The position numbers and the translations under genes are program-made. A DNA stretch of 64,000 nt, taken from positions 4,048,001-4,112,000 of the forward strand of contig NC_070575.1 of the NCBI RefSeq assembly GCF_026914185.1, written 5' to 3'. This document shows positions 12,253 to 24,623 of the stretch, one piece after another. This DNA is from Puccinia triticina (Eukaryota; Basidiomycota; Pucciniomycetes; Pucciniales; Pucciniaceae). How positions within the stretch are numbered: the first letter of the stretch is position 1; each line of letters begins with the position of its first letter. Under the pieces are notes generated by a model. That model was not told where the DNA came from, made no database searches, and saw nothing but the letters and a program-made list of their open reading frames with translations.

Positions 12253-12929
12253 AGCAGTGAGTACCACATCTGCCCTGAACAACCTATCCCACACACTGTT
12301 CACATGCTGCAACACGTCTCGTGGGTGACAAGACAATCAAGCACCTCGATCACACAAGGACGCAGGGGAGAGGCGACCAGCCCACCTGGTGGTTGAGCTG
12401 CACATCCGCAGCCCGGTCCATCCGCATGGATTCGTCAGTTTGCCTACACTTTTGAATGTACGCCGATGCTACATAAGTACCGTGAAACATGAATTCAGCC
12501 GCTCACGGCTGCCGTTTACTCCTGCGCGGAAGGCTGGAGATACTCTGATTTTTGGAGCCACCCAAACAGCCGCATTCCATGTGGTCAGTGAAATCCACAA
12601 CACCCTCAGGTGTCCTACTGCTCAAATGCCCGTATTATCTGCTAACCTGCCACTCGTACCTTGTCATCTGGTAAGGGTGGGTCCCTGTGCGGTACCAAGC
12701 ACGGGGTGCTAAATGCCCGCTGCGCGTCTTCTCCTCCACCTTCGTGGTTTCTTCTGGCTGGGTTGTTTCACATGTATGTGTCGGCATGATCCACATGCGC
12801 ATATCACTTCATACTTGTTTGCCTGCATCTGATGCCTCACAGTCCACTTTGCATCAGTTGACGTACCGTGACTTAAGTAGAGGTTTAAAAGCGCGTGACA
12901 GTTCCTCGCCAGCTGCCCACCATAGCCGA

Positions 12930-12967
12930 TGTCCACCATGACGTTCGGCCGAACATCACGGTGGACA
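12930..12967. repeat. 38-bp palindrome, copy 5
   Basis: It has the same ends, core and length, with two arm mismatches. Confidence 0.85.
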
Positions 12968-13280
12968 GGGGCTGAGTAACATGGCCTTATCGGTGGCTGC
13001 AGCCCCGTGCAACTGGAACCCCATCGTCCCACATTGATCCAACTGTGAGCCCTTTAGTTGGGCATCGGGGCTATAACATCTCCTGATCGGCGCTCTGCAC
13101 TTTCTACCAGTTCAAAGGATCTCATTAACAACACTGCTACCGCTCTTAGCAGTGTGCAATGCTCCATGTACCACCAAACTTGACGGCGTCAGTCCTCTCC
13201 CCCTAAGAAAGATAGCAGTCGGTCACCCTCCTACGGTCCTGCACAATCACCATGCAACATCTGAGATCCTCGCATATCAG

Positions 13281-13318
13281 TGTCCACCGTGACGTTCGGC
13301 CGAACGTCACGGTGGACA
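13281..13318. repeat. 38-bp palindrome, copy 6 (perfect)
   Basis: This copy is a perfect palindrome. The half-site TGTCCACCGTGACGTTCGG is followed by its exact reverse complement. It is the best guess at the ancestral form. Confidence 0.9.
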
Positions 13319-13873
13319 TCTCCAGATCATGATATCCCGTTCGCCCAGGACTGTCTGAGGTGCAATGGTGTCACACGCTCGCTTATTTCACTTCGCCTGC
13401 GCAGCCATCAACCATGCCATCTGACCCATCCACCATGGGTGTTTGGCCCAATCCACCGTCCACCAAACCTCAGCACACACACGCTAGTGGTCAGCTAGTG
13501 GCCTGCGGATTAGGTTGAGGTTGGGCAGCAGGCCAGCCAGTCTTTGAGTAATATGCAGGTGCTCTCAGCATCTACAAGCGCAGAAAATTGATTAGATCCT
13601 CATTCATGAGCCGCGCGGTGCTCGGTCACCAGAATGATTCGCCAGCGCACATCCTCTCAAAGGCAGAAGTTGAATGTCACCTACAAAGGCCTCACACACT
13701 CCGGCCCCACAAAGGCCAATCGCCCGCCTTGGCTACAACCCATATATACCCGCCACTCCTCGTTCACGCCCCATTCCTCCCAGGACGGCTTCTCCTCTTC
13801 CTTCCTCCCTCCCTCAAACTCACATCCAAAACTCACTTTCTGCTGCCGCCAAGTCTAGTCTCCCCTGAAAAAG

Positions 13874-16406
13874 ATGAGTACTCCCGATGTGTCCCACCTA
13901 TCCACCCAGCCTGCCCCTGCCCCACTCCATGTTCATCGGATAGGCTTGTCTTCCACACCACCTCCCAGTATGTCGTTTCTCGCTCATGCTTACCCAACTT
14001 TTGCAACAAAGCTAATCCGCCATCGTTACAGCTGACCAGGACCTGGAACAAAATTGTCCCAAAGCACCACTCCCGGCACCTTCTTTCACCGAGTTTGCCC
14101 TTCAGAACCTCCCGCTGCCGCCCCCCACCACTCTGAATCCTGAAGAATCGGTCCTCCCAACTGAAATCCAGGAAATTACTGGAGAGGAGTTCAATCGATG
14201 CATTGAAGCTGCCGAGCGATCAGCTCAAGCAATTCTTGCCCTCAAGCTACCGCGCAGCTGCAAACGCAAGGCTCAAGACTTAGCCTCTTCCCTCACTCGA
14301 AGCAAGCGCAGTGAGTCCCTCCTTCTCCCTCCCGATTACCACCACCCCTAGTTGGTCACTGACATTCTGGACGCTCTCCAACAGCGTGGGAGGAAACCGG
14401 CGCTGTCCCCGATGATGAGGATCTCAAGATCGCGCAACCAAACAGCCCCTTGACCACACCAGTTTCATTGGGGAAGCCTACGCGGAAGAGGACAACCACC
14501 AAACGAGTAAAACATAAATCATCTGTCAAACCAGTTGATCTGCTTGCCAAGACCCCAGCAGCTTCCAGCACTCCCCCAGCGCCAATTCCGCCTGCGACTC
14601 TGACCGCCCAAGCAGGTCTCCTCACCACAACCACTACTAACCATCAGCCATCTCTTTGGGAAGATCCGCCACAGGAGACTGGCAGCGGTGGATCAGCCCC
14701 CGGCATACCCCCGCTAAACGCAAAAGAAACCGTCGAGCCACCAACACCCGGCAGCCGCTCAGAGACCGACGGTACACCTCTCTCGCCACTTACTAGAACT
14801 GCCGCCGACACATCCGGCTCTACTGCCTCAAACCTCACTCCAGACGTGGGAGTCCCCCTTATAGCACACAGCCACCTACCACTCCCAACTCATGACCAAG
14901 CCTCAGCAGATAACACACGATCTGGTGAACCCAAATCACCCGTGCCGCTTCACCTTAGCTCCTCGGCTCCTGCCAGCGGTCCATTGAATCCTACCACAAC
15001 CGATCCTCATCAGCCTCAAACTCAAGGATCCGCACCGGCTTCCAGCGCACCACTTCCCCACCTGACTATCATCAAGTCCGACGCAATCCGAACACAGGTA
15101 ATTGATGTTAGTCAAGAGGTTGCTGGATCCAAACCATCCTGGTCTAAGTATGTCGCGACTTGGAAATCAATGTCGCCCTTACTCCAACACTGCGCCCAAG
15201 CATTTCAGCAAACACCTCCCCCTTCCGCCTCCTTCCACTTGGGACGCACGTCATGCTCCTACACTTCGTGGATCCAGACAATTATATCTCTTGGTGAGTT
15301 TGAATGTGCATTGCTTATGCAATATTCTGTGGGTCAACTGACCATCTTCCTGCTTCTTATCCCCAGCGGACGAATTTCTCAGTCCTTCGAAAAATGAGCA
15401 ATGGTATTGTCCAGATTTACTCGACTTTCCACTACTCACCCACTTTGGTGACCAGGATCACACCCTCCCACCCGGCTCATTCATTCCCACTACCAGAAGG
15501 ACCCAACATCCCGAGTCCATCCTTGTCCGTTGCTTGTACCGCCTACATCACCCACCTCAACATGTCACCACCGACTGGGCCAAGATCGTCGCCGCATCGG
15601 TGGAAATGACCGCCGATAACATCTTCAACCCCGCACCGGCCAGCTCCAACCCCACGGATAATCACCTCACTACAGGTGTTCGAGCACTTGCTTACCTCGA
15701 GACTTTAAAACATTCATCATCCACTTTTGATCCGCCTGCAGACCCGAGCAACAGTTCCGTTCCGCCAACCCAACGCATGCACTCGGTTGATGTTCTTCAC
15801 GACTTTCGCAACATTATCATAGACGTCATGATGGCCTACATCATTTTGCAAACACACTCCCTCAGCGAGGCGCCCTTGACAGCAGCGCAAAAGAAGGCAA
15901 ACAACCGTGCCAATAGAGTTCCCACCAACAACCCCGATGACACAGTATCCCGGATTGAGCCAGCTTCATCTGCTTTGGCTCCCTTCCCGGCAGACGCAGC
16001 TCGACACCTCCAAAGTTATCAGAAGAAGCAAAACTTCCAGCCACTAGTTTATTTCATCCTTGGTGGCGTTCGCGGGCTGTTTATCACTTCGAGGGACCAT
16101 CGGATAGCCGGGGCCTCGACCTGCATGACATTTATCCAAGCAATGTCCATCATCAAGCAGCACTCCGCAACAACACACAACTGCGAAGAACCCATTTGGA
16201 AATGTGTTTCGGCATACCTAGTCAAGATGTTCGCTCCTGTCTTCCGATCTCCAGACAAGATTTGCTCTCTCGCATCTGTAAAAGTCCCGACTCGATATGA
16301 GCTCGCAGAAGCCATAACGACCGACTTCCTTAATCATTGGAAGACTTTGAAACCCACTTCACCTTTCCTTATGCCACATACGGCCACTACAATTACAGGT
16401 ACCTGA
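13874..16406 (+). CDS. uncharacterised rust-type protein, 773 residues
   Basis: Four exons join in one frame: 13874-13967, 14032-14310, 14385-15293 and 15367-16406, with introns of 64, 74 and 73 nt. The start ATG encodes MSTPDVSHL. The N-terminal third is rich in Pro, Ser and Thr with a basic cluster (GKPTRKRTTTKRVKHK), so it is likely disordered and perhaps nuclear. The C-terminal half looks folded, with the stretches QNFQPLVYFILGGVRGLFIT and WKCVSAYLVKMFAPVFRSP. I do not recognise the family. A last small intron at the GTACCT near 16399 could shift the end slightly, to a stop near 16464. It is convergent with the gene at 17119-17847 and the two lie between palindromes 13281 and 18232, so they may form one cassette. 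Confidence 0.55.
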
Positions 16407-17118
16407 CACTCACTGCAGATTAGACTGATCCTACCCATTTTGGGCAATTAGATACATACACGATATGATTGTCCGGTGAAAAGGTCCGCGCCTGAGTTGT
16501 AAATAGTGCTACGATTCTGCTGTGTTTGGCCTTTCGTGTTCCTCACCCAACTGTACCTCCTTAGTCTCTTGCGAATATGATCCAGAAATCTTTACCCCCA
16601 TCTCACGGGCTGCGTCTCTGCCCTCAGGAGGCTTGTGTTTCCGCCAGCGCCAGGTCATCAGTGCAACATCGGATCAAAATTGGATCCTACAATCCAGCAG
16701 ACCACTGATGAAGCTGCCAAACCATGCTCAATTTTCTACAACACGGAGTGGCATCGTATTTGCCAACTTCTACCACACAACACCATACAATCATGGTTCT
16801 CAGGCTTTGAGTAAAGCAGGCACATATACAAGTGTAATCATGATCGGGATGGTTTTATTGCTGGAATACAATCGCTCCATGGCACACCATTTCACCTCTG
16901 CAAGCCAACGACTAGAAGTAATCACGGTGAATCTTCTTCCTCTGGTCTCGTCTCGTCTTTCTGGAAGGGTTTTTCCAATCGCGAACTCGGAGGTCAAAAC
17001 GCCTCTTTGGGTTGGCTCTCAATTGATAGGCCGTCTTCTCACGCCTATCGAGTTTCGAGGCATACTCAACCTGCAGACAACATCAAGTCAGACATCGAAG
17101 ACCTTGAATACATGGGGC
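16407..17118. other. stretch between two convergent unknown genes
   Basis: A forward frame with protein-like composition runs through about 16522-17163, and another at 17007-17192 reads LGWLSIDRPSSHAYRVSRHT. I could not join either to a start or to the gene before it. It may be 3' untranslated sequence or a decayed exon. Confidence 0.3.
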
Positions 17119-17847
17119 TCAACCACGCACCCCTATGGCAAGCATCCTGCTCCCGTTACCTGACAACTTTGTTGTGGTCCCACCAAACCTGATCGTATCC
17201 CCTCGGCGAAGAGCTTGAAAGCACTCGTGTGCTTGGGCCCGCTTAGCAGAGAACCTGATGTGACCACGCTTGGCCTACATTTCCCAGTCAGTGTTGACAA
17301 CCAGCAAATCACAACTACGCAAGTGAGAGCAAACACAGAGGGTCTTGAATGACCCACACTGGAGGAATAAACTTACCACATTCATTTTGGTATCAACTAC
17401 TTCAACACAGCGCACACAACTCAAAATCGGACATAATTCAACCTTAACTACATAGGCCGTCCCGAACGTGTGGGTCTCCTCGAATTCGTGTGCCAACGGG
17501 AAGTGTCCACGGTGTACCTGCCAGTTGGAACGCTCAACGAGGATAGTTGGGGGCTTCGAATCGGGATGAGTGATCAATTGGCCGCTGAAAAAAACTTGTG
17601 TGCAGGAATCATATAGTATGGCCGGCACGTGTGCCGAAGTTGACTTAAGAACTATGTTGTACTGTTGGTGGGCTGAACTGGAGACATCGTCCGGTAACTG
17701 ATACGACACTATGCAAGTCTTTATATGTATCTCGTCTGCTGCACCATATATATCTTCCGGACTTGTGTTGGACATATGAACATTTCCAGTTACTTCGATC
17801 ATGCTGAGGAGATCGATTGACAGCAAAACGTGACAGAAAGCAACCAA
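17119..17847 (-). CDS. uncharacterised protein, two exons
   Basis: On the reverse strand exon 17847-17377 joins 17274-17119 across a 102-nt intron with a GTAAGT donor and a TAG acceptor, in phase 0. The product is up to 208 residues. Possible starts are the ATGs at 17847, 17802 or 17775; a CTCAG acceptor-like sequence just before 17802 suggests that an upstream exon or a start there is more likely. Distinctive stretches are VERSNWQVHRGHFPLAHEF, EETHTFGTAYVVKV and, in the second exon, KRAQAHECFQALRRGDTIRF. The pattern of short hydrophobic strands suggests a beta-rich fold, but I cannot name it. It converges on the 773-residue gene. Confidence 0.5.
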
Positions 17848-20800
17848 GTGAGGCAGATGAGGATGCAGATGAGCAGAAATCCCGCTCCAGTCTGCAGATT
17901 CGTCCCCCCAGGATATATCAACCTAGGTAGGCAATGGTGTGTGAAACTGCAACAAAGGGGAGGCATCCGACCTCGCTGCTTGCCTGTGTACGTCATTCAG
18001 CAGATGGTTCCCCTTTCAGGTTTTCAAGCATTGAGGATCTTCTCCACTACCCTTTCACTTACTCACTCAAACCGTGCCAAACTGCACAAGTCTCATGTTT
18101 GACAGTGTTTGGTTATTGCACTACAGGGTGCCCCATTGGCCCCGCAATCCTTTCACGGTCCAACTTCTGCTGGTGCTTCCTATGCACCGGCCCCCAACAA
18201 ACACTTGCCGATTAGTAGGTGGCCTCGGCTCTGTCCACCGTCAGGTACGGCCGTACGTTACGGTGGACATCTGCGTCTCCTTGTCCTTGTCGGACTCTTC
18301 TCTTTCCACTCAGTTAAGGATGTTGCCCCACCCAGTTCAAGCACAGCCAACCTACCGACTAAGCACAGCTTCCCCACACCTTTATCACCACCCAAGCCAG
18401 AAAGTTCCCAACTTGTCATGATTAACTATCACCGCTCTCACATGCGGCCATGTACCCGCTGGCAGAAATTGCCACATCACCAAACTTAGTGGCGCTGACA
18501 TGCAGGAGGCCATGATCGGTTGACAATCTTCATGCACGCCTCCAGCGGCACTTCCAGAAAGGCAACCACAAGTAATTGCACATTCTGAACAGACGCACAT
18601 GTCCATTTGTCACAGAGCATCTCACCCCCTCTCCAGCAAACTCAGGTGCCAAGAAGGTCACTCACAGTCTATGGGACTGGTTCTCACCCCTTATTGCATG
18701 AGAATAGGAGCGGCCATGCACTCCACTTCTGTGGAAGCCAGCATTCTCCACCCTGCAATGAGCTTTGCACGCTGGTCAAAAGGTGCAAGTGGTGCACCTT
18801 TGATCCTTTCCAAACCAAATCTACCGGTGCTGAATGAGCACCACTCACTCCCCCGCCAGGCATATCTTGCCAGGACAACTGCCTGAATCACAAAGGCTGG
18901 TCCTGTGCTGGATGATATACTGCCAGTGCCAAGCAACCCCTCTTGCCATGCCTCGCCAAGTTGAGAATCATAATTTTGAAGTACTCCTAGTAAGACCTTG
19001 AATTCTGTTCTGTGCGTGTATCATTCTGCCAGTGAGCGCGCATGTCCCTTGACGACAAAGGAGGATGGAATGTACTTAATTTAGCTCTAGTCCAAAGAAC
19101 TAGGAGCTGCCTCTCTACCATATCATTTCACCTGCAATCAAGCCAGTCACAGGATTAGCATTGCTCCAGGTGTGACTAATAGGACATGCACCTCATGCAG
19201 TCAAGCTCCATTCACAGTGTGAGCAATTCCAGATTAGTCAGAAATGTGACCCCAGACCCTTGTACCTCTGTTCATTAAGAGGTATGAAACAACCAAATTA
19301 TAAAGTTCTCCTTCAGGTGAATTCTTTCGGGCCAATAACCCCTATACATGAGAGGAAAACAGCTCCCACAATGTTGTGGCAGCCGCTGAAGAAGGCACAC
19401 ATAGTGTTTGTTCCACCCTTGCAATTCCATTACTAGCGGATGTAAACTCAGATTCCTCCTTAAAGTCGCCTTATCATTCCATCATCACTGCATTCACCAT
19501 GCTATCCTGACTTGTGTCAGGTTGGATAGATGCACGTCATACCAGGATGAGCGGTTGTCAGATAATTACTCATTACCAGGTACATTTTTCCGTTGGTTTA
19601 TCAAACCTACCCCAGTTTCTGTTACTTGGCATATCAATAGACATTGGATGGTTCTGCGCTGGCTTGTTGGGTGGGCAGCTTGTAGCCGGGGGATCAGTCT
19701 GGATAATATCTCTTTTGGTAGGTACAGGATGACAGTCAAATTCTTGCTGTGTGAGTGGTTCTCAGTTCCTTCCTTTCCTCATGTTCTTTACATGGCCTTG
19801 ATGAACTAACCTCACAAATGAGATGAATGTCGAACTGCCAAGCCAAATTTATATGCAACATTCATTACAGTTCTGCAGGTATAACAGCGATGGTGAAAAA
19901 GGAGAATTATGCCGTGCTGCCTTTTTTCACTTGTAAATGGATGTCTCGCGTGCGGGGTGGAAGGACCTTGAGATTGGAGGTGAGAGTGACATTGACTTTA
20001 TGAAGGCAAGAGTACCGCGGTGAGATGGTATTAAGGCTTCTATTCACAGGTAACTAGGAAAATCACCAGGCAATAATTTTGGTCGGCTGTTCTTCAGCTA
20101 CACTGTTGTGGGGAAGTGTTAATCTACTGTTGCATTGATCAGTCAAGGGTGAATTAGGTTTGAATGTAAATTCCTGAACAGGAACAACTGTAGGTCAGAG
20201 GGGTGCCATGAGGCGTGGATGGCAGCCATTTTGACCTGCATGTACGGAAGCCAGGCAGTTGTTGAGAGTGTTGGTGGAGTACTGCATGTCGACTGACCCG
20301 CTTCAAGGAAGGACAACCAACATACTTCAGATCTTCAATCCATGTAAATCATTTCCTTCAGCTTGAGTGGCTCACGGGTTCCTCATGCTTCAGATCAGTC
20401 TTGCCTTCTGTATCTCCACCCTCTTTCTCTGTGACACCAATCTTCCACATGAAAAGGGTTGTCCTGATCTCAAGAAATGACACCAGCAACCACTTCCGGA
20501 GTTGATTCTCCGTTTGCACTTCCCACATGCTTATCCACTGGAGATGGGTGTGGCACATGGCCATTCCACTCTCCCGATGTGCTTGGCTAAATTTGTTGCA
20601 AAAAAACTGATTTCTGCTTCATCTCATTGAAATCTGATATGTGGGAAACAATAGCTCAATTGCTTCTGTGAATTTAATTGGTTGGGATTAACTACTGCAA
20701 AACTTGAAAAGGGAGCCCATGTGGGCTTTGGCCAGGCAGCTAAATTGGTGAGGATTGAAATCTAGGCCATAAATGACCATCCGTAGATTTCAATTACCAG

Positions 20801-20930
20801 ATGCCAGAAGATTCCAGATTACATACTGTTCATAGTTTAAGTTGCACGCAAACATACGGCTGAATCATGACTGAATTACCCATCAGGCCATTGGTTACAT
20901 ATGGCAGACTTCCCAACAGAAATTACAGCT
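17848..20930. other. gene-poor stretch
   Basis: Apart from the palindrome at 18232 I find no supported gene. The short open frames on both strands show no motif and no splice continuity. Confidence 0.45.
18232..18269. repeat. 38-bp palindrome, copy 7
   Basis: It has the same ends and length as the other copies, but its core is GTACGGCCGTAC in place of GTTCGGCCGAAC. The change is matched on both arms, so the palindrome is kept. Confidence 0.85.
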
Positions 20931-20932
20931 TG

Positions 20933-20970
20933 GCACTCTCCAGAGAGTGCCACCAAATCCCCCCTGGTGG
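20933..20970. repeat. terminal-repeat-like fragment of the 59027-60124 element family
   Basis: The sequence starts GGCACTCTCCAGAGAGTGCC and ends CCCCCTGGTGG. It resembles the right end of the element at 59027-60124 with several changes. I found no matching left end nearby. Confidence 0.4.
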
Positions 20971-22469
20971 TTGTACATGGATGAGAGGAGGACGGGGACA
21001 CGGTCACCGTAATGAGGTAGGACACCCGTTGTACATGGATGAGGGGAGGATAACGCTGGTCAAATTTTTATCTCATCTGAGGCTCCCAGGGTCTGTAGTG
21101 CTCCTGGGTCCCTCAGGGTTTTTATTTCAGTGGTAGTGGTACGGTCTATGTAGTATGCGCGGGTCTGCAGAGGTATGGTAGACTATAGTACATACAGTTG
21201 ACCACAGGTGGGATAGCTAGGTTCATTGTTCGTTGCTTGGCTATTGTCCTTGTACAGTGGAGGACTTCCCGTCGCAATCTGGGAGCAATCTGAGAGCCTC
21301 CCAGAGTCTCAAAGCCTAAATTTCCCTGCGAAATTTGGCTCAGATCTGGGTCTGGAAGGGGTTCCCAGATTGACGGGAAGTCCTCCAGTATCGCCCTTTT
21401 TTCTTCCCCGCCCTGCAGGCCCTTCCTCCTCTTTTTCGGGGGCAGGCTTGAGGGAGGACGGTCTCCAGTGTTGTATGTACGTTTTTGTACGGCTTCCGTG
21501 TACTTAGTCCAGTCAATGTTGTTGTTTTTCTAGTGGATATCCTGGCAGCAGAGATGGTGATCATACGCGAAGGGGTTTTCTCGTTGGTGCAGTCGGTGAT
21601 TGTGGTGGGTGGGCAGGCCTGTCTGGGTGGGATACTCCTGCACCTGTCAATGAGCCCATTTCAAGCTACCACAGCTTCATGCTTTGTGTCCAACACTGCT
21701 GGCCACCAACCAAAAGAAAAAAAAATTATTATCTCCAGCCCAAACAAAACATACATGGATCTAGCCAACTCCGCTAGCTCCCGGACCCTGACGAAAACGG
21801 AGGGCGGAAACGCTAGCACCCTCCTGAATCCCGGGTGCGCAAGATCCATGGGCAGATTCAGATCTCAGCCCAAGAAGGCATCTTCGGCAAACATCCCCCG
21901 GCCTGAAAAATTCAAGGACCAAGTCCCTGTGGGGCCTTTTTTCCTCTTTGAGGGACTTGTTAGAGCCTGTTATACCATGGTATGAAAATACGATGTTTCA
22001 GAACTGGATGTGTAGTTCTCTCAAAACTGCTTCTGAGGACCGTAAGTGATGGGGACCAAGACGCAGCGGCGAGCCTGATCAAAGTGATGAATCGCAACCT
22101 TTCAACCCATCCCCGGTTTTCATTGTCGGGTTCAGGTTTTTTCAAAGGGGGTGTGACTTGAATGGTTTAGCTGGTGCCGGTGGTGAGGGAAAGGTCCTGG
22201 CAAGTTGCAAGTTGCTGGGGGTTTGGTTGCTTTGGGGATGTGGCAATATCTGGAGCTCCTTGGACTCGGTCGAGAGGAAACACGCTCTCGGTGGTTATTA
22301 ATGTGAACCAATGCCGCCGAATCCTGGTTGTTTCAATTTTCCGCCAGTCATCTCACCTCTTCCCCAACACTATCTGTCAATACCATTGTAAAATCTCTCC
22401 AACAACAAAACCGGCAGGAATACTTCCCTCCAAATTCTCGCATTTCCAACCTCATCTCCAACTTGCAAA
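20971..22469. other. gene-poor stretch before the secreted-protein gene
   Basis: It holds the small inverted-repeat element at 21255-21390 and two copies of TTGTACATGGATGAG about 57 bp apart (near 20974 and 21031). The last 130 bp before 22470 are C/A-rich with few G and look like a promoter and leader. Confidence 0.45.
21255..21390. mobile_element. small inverted-repeat element (MITE-like), TGGAGGACTTCC family
   Basis: The left end TGGAGGACTTCCCGTC returns at the right as GACGGGAAGTCCTCCA, and the match continues inward through AATCTGGGA and TCCCAGATT, giving arms of about 30 bp. The outermost bases are CAG on the left and GTA on the right, exactly as in the related element at 57507-57715. 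It is too short to code for anything. Confidence 0.65.
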
Positions 22470-23097
22470 ATGAAGTTCACAATCATATCGACGGTTGTAG
22501 CCTTAACGATGGCCACTTCAGTTCAAAGCAAGGCATTGAAACCCGACATTTCCGCCTATGCATGCCTGAATGCGAACGATAGGACAAAGGGAATGTGCAT
22601 CCTCAAGGGAGGAGATAAGAAGAATCCCACGTATTTTCGTAAGTTTATATCCCCACACCTCCTTCCTGTAGATGAAGATCTGAGCTGGAAATAACAGCTG
22701 ACAGATAACCGTTATTCTTTTTTATTGCCTCTTTGATAGTCAACGACGCCCCCATTACGCCTGATGGTAAAAAGTTTAGCTGTGTGGGTGTGAAGATCAA
22801 TAACGTGCCTGCGACAGATTTTGGCTGTTGTCAAAGACGCACTGCTCCGACAAATCCCGGGGTTTGTCCAAATACTTCCACTTCTACTCAAAGCTCTATT
22901 CAGCCCCAATAACCAAAGAGATCAAAATGCAGCTAACCTTTGAATGCTCTCTTTGGAAAAAATCAATGCAGAGTACTGCTGCAGGTGGCTCAACAACCGC
23001 AAATAATAAGGGTTTGAGCGACCAGGAATATCGCAAAGTCTGCACAGGTCCTGATACTTCTTACCCTTCAAACGAAAAGGGTCGCTGGGGACACTGA
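22470..23097 (+). CDS. small secreted cysteine-containing protein, candidate effector
   Basis: Exons 22470-22638 and 22740-22861 join in frame across a 101-nt intron. A second intron at 22862-22971 (GTTTGT donor, TGCAG acceptor) leads to exon 22972-23097 and gives 138 residues. If that intron is not removed, the protein stops at 22912 with 113 residues. The N-terminus MKFTIISTVVALTMATSVQS is a clear signal peptide. The mature part has six cysteines in either model, including a CC pair in the motif VPATDFGCCQRR, and repeats short Thr/Ser/Gly runs. Size, secretion signal and cysteine pattern match small secreted proteins of rust fungi that are studied as effector candidates. No function can be read from the sequence. 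Confidence 0.7.
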
Positions 23098-24623
23098 ATA
23101 TTCATTTTTCATGTGCACATACTGCTATACGCATTTACTGCCAAAGACTCTTTGTCCAGGTAGAAAAACATACTGTAGTAGATACACAATCTCTTGTTCA
23201 CTTTTTGTTTGTCCTTTATTCATTCACATTAGTGGGTATCAAACATGAGAAATCCACACTTTGAAACCACTCAGTTAGCCAGAAATAAAATTTGTCACCA
23301 GCAGATACCAAAATGGGGTAGGTGAACAGCCAACATGTTTTAAAATAGGGGATATCAAATATGATCAAAACCACCATTATGTACTTGACAGGTTTGGAAA
23401 AACACACCATTTTGAATACATGTTGGTCCTTAGGGACAACTTGATCAGGTTCTCAGCAATTGGAAGGCGGAATTAGCCCTAGCAAGATTTCTTCAAGACT
23501 CAAGATGTTTCCTGGAACATCTCACATGATAACTCTCTCATCAATCCCCACTCCCTCTCCCCCCGTGATTTTCCTTTTTCCTTTCTTTGTCTTCTCAAAA
23601 CTGTTCTCAATTCCTCCCCATTCTTCCCTTATAACACCAGCATAGCTGTAGTTGTGTTTTGTTTAAAATTGTGTCCTCTCTTTTCACAAGGCACTTTGAT
23701 TCATAGTGTGCAATTGCATAGGCCAAAATTCACTTTTTAAAAAAATGTTGGTCCTTCACCTAATGCTGGATGAAATGTCAAACACCTGTCACATGATTAC
23801 AGTTGTGGACTCAAAGTCAATTCCAGAATGTTCCTAAGCTCAGTCTCTTTCCAGAATCAAGCAATCTCAAGTCTGAGTGAGTCAAGAACAGCCCACCTCA
23901 ACTGAACACCAATATAAACACAAGTGTCACCTAACAAGGAAATTTGTGCAAATTAACTTTGCTTTGGGTCCAGTGGGAAGCAGCAAGGAGAAGACAGAAT
24001 AGGAGAAATAATCAGTCCTAGCTTTTAAAATTGAAGTCAAGGTTGAACAAGGGTAACATGTGTCAGGATGTAAATGGGTCCGGGCCACCCAACGCTGACC
24101 CAAGACCCAATGGGTCATGGGGCGGGCCCAGGCAGGTTTTATGGGAAATTTGGTTGACCCAAACCCAACCCAAACCAACCCAAGTTGGGAAAATTATGGG
24201 TTGGGTTCAGGCAGCCTTTTTGGTTTTTGGGTCGACCCAAAACCCCAAAATTGACCCAACTATGACTGGTGGATCATCACTTTTGCCAGTTTCTCTGCTC
24301 CCACCGGCTTCCACCTCTCCCCTCCATGCCCTTACCCCAATGGCAATATCAACTAGAGCTGCAAAATGTATATGATTGCCAGATCCTGACCCACCAATGT
24401 CGTCTGAGGCGTTAAGACTGTCTGGCGCTGACACTGAAACCAAGGAAACAGCCACCCCAACCCCAACCCCTGCAGATTCAAGAAAAACAACCAAACAGAC
24501 ACGCCTACCAAAAAAAAAGAAATAAAATCTCACAAGTGATGTTTGGTCTTATTTCAACAAGGAAACCAACAGTCAGTATTATTTTCAAAGTCTCTTCAAA
24601 TGTGATTGTAGCAATATTCTAAC
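23098..24623. other. AT-rich stretch with a GGGTTGGGT-rich block
   Basis: I see no supported gene. Positions 24060-24260 are built from repeats of the words GACCCAA and TTGGGT on both strands, and may be the 5' part of the hAT-type element that follows. Confidence 0.4.

Larger units (their letters stand above)
11942..13873. other. gene-poor stretch with four 38-bp palindromes
   Basis: I see no supported gene in these 1.9 kb. The stretch carries palindrome copies 3 to 6. Its last 250 bp before 13874 are C/T-rich, like a fungal promoter and leader. Confidence 0.5.

Noticed and set aside
13588..14136. Forward frame of 182 residues rich in Pro, Leu and His
   Set aside because: It overlaps the promoter and first exons of the 13874-16406 gene in another frame. 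Its composition reflects the C-rich DNA.
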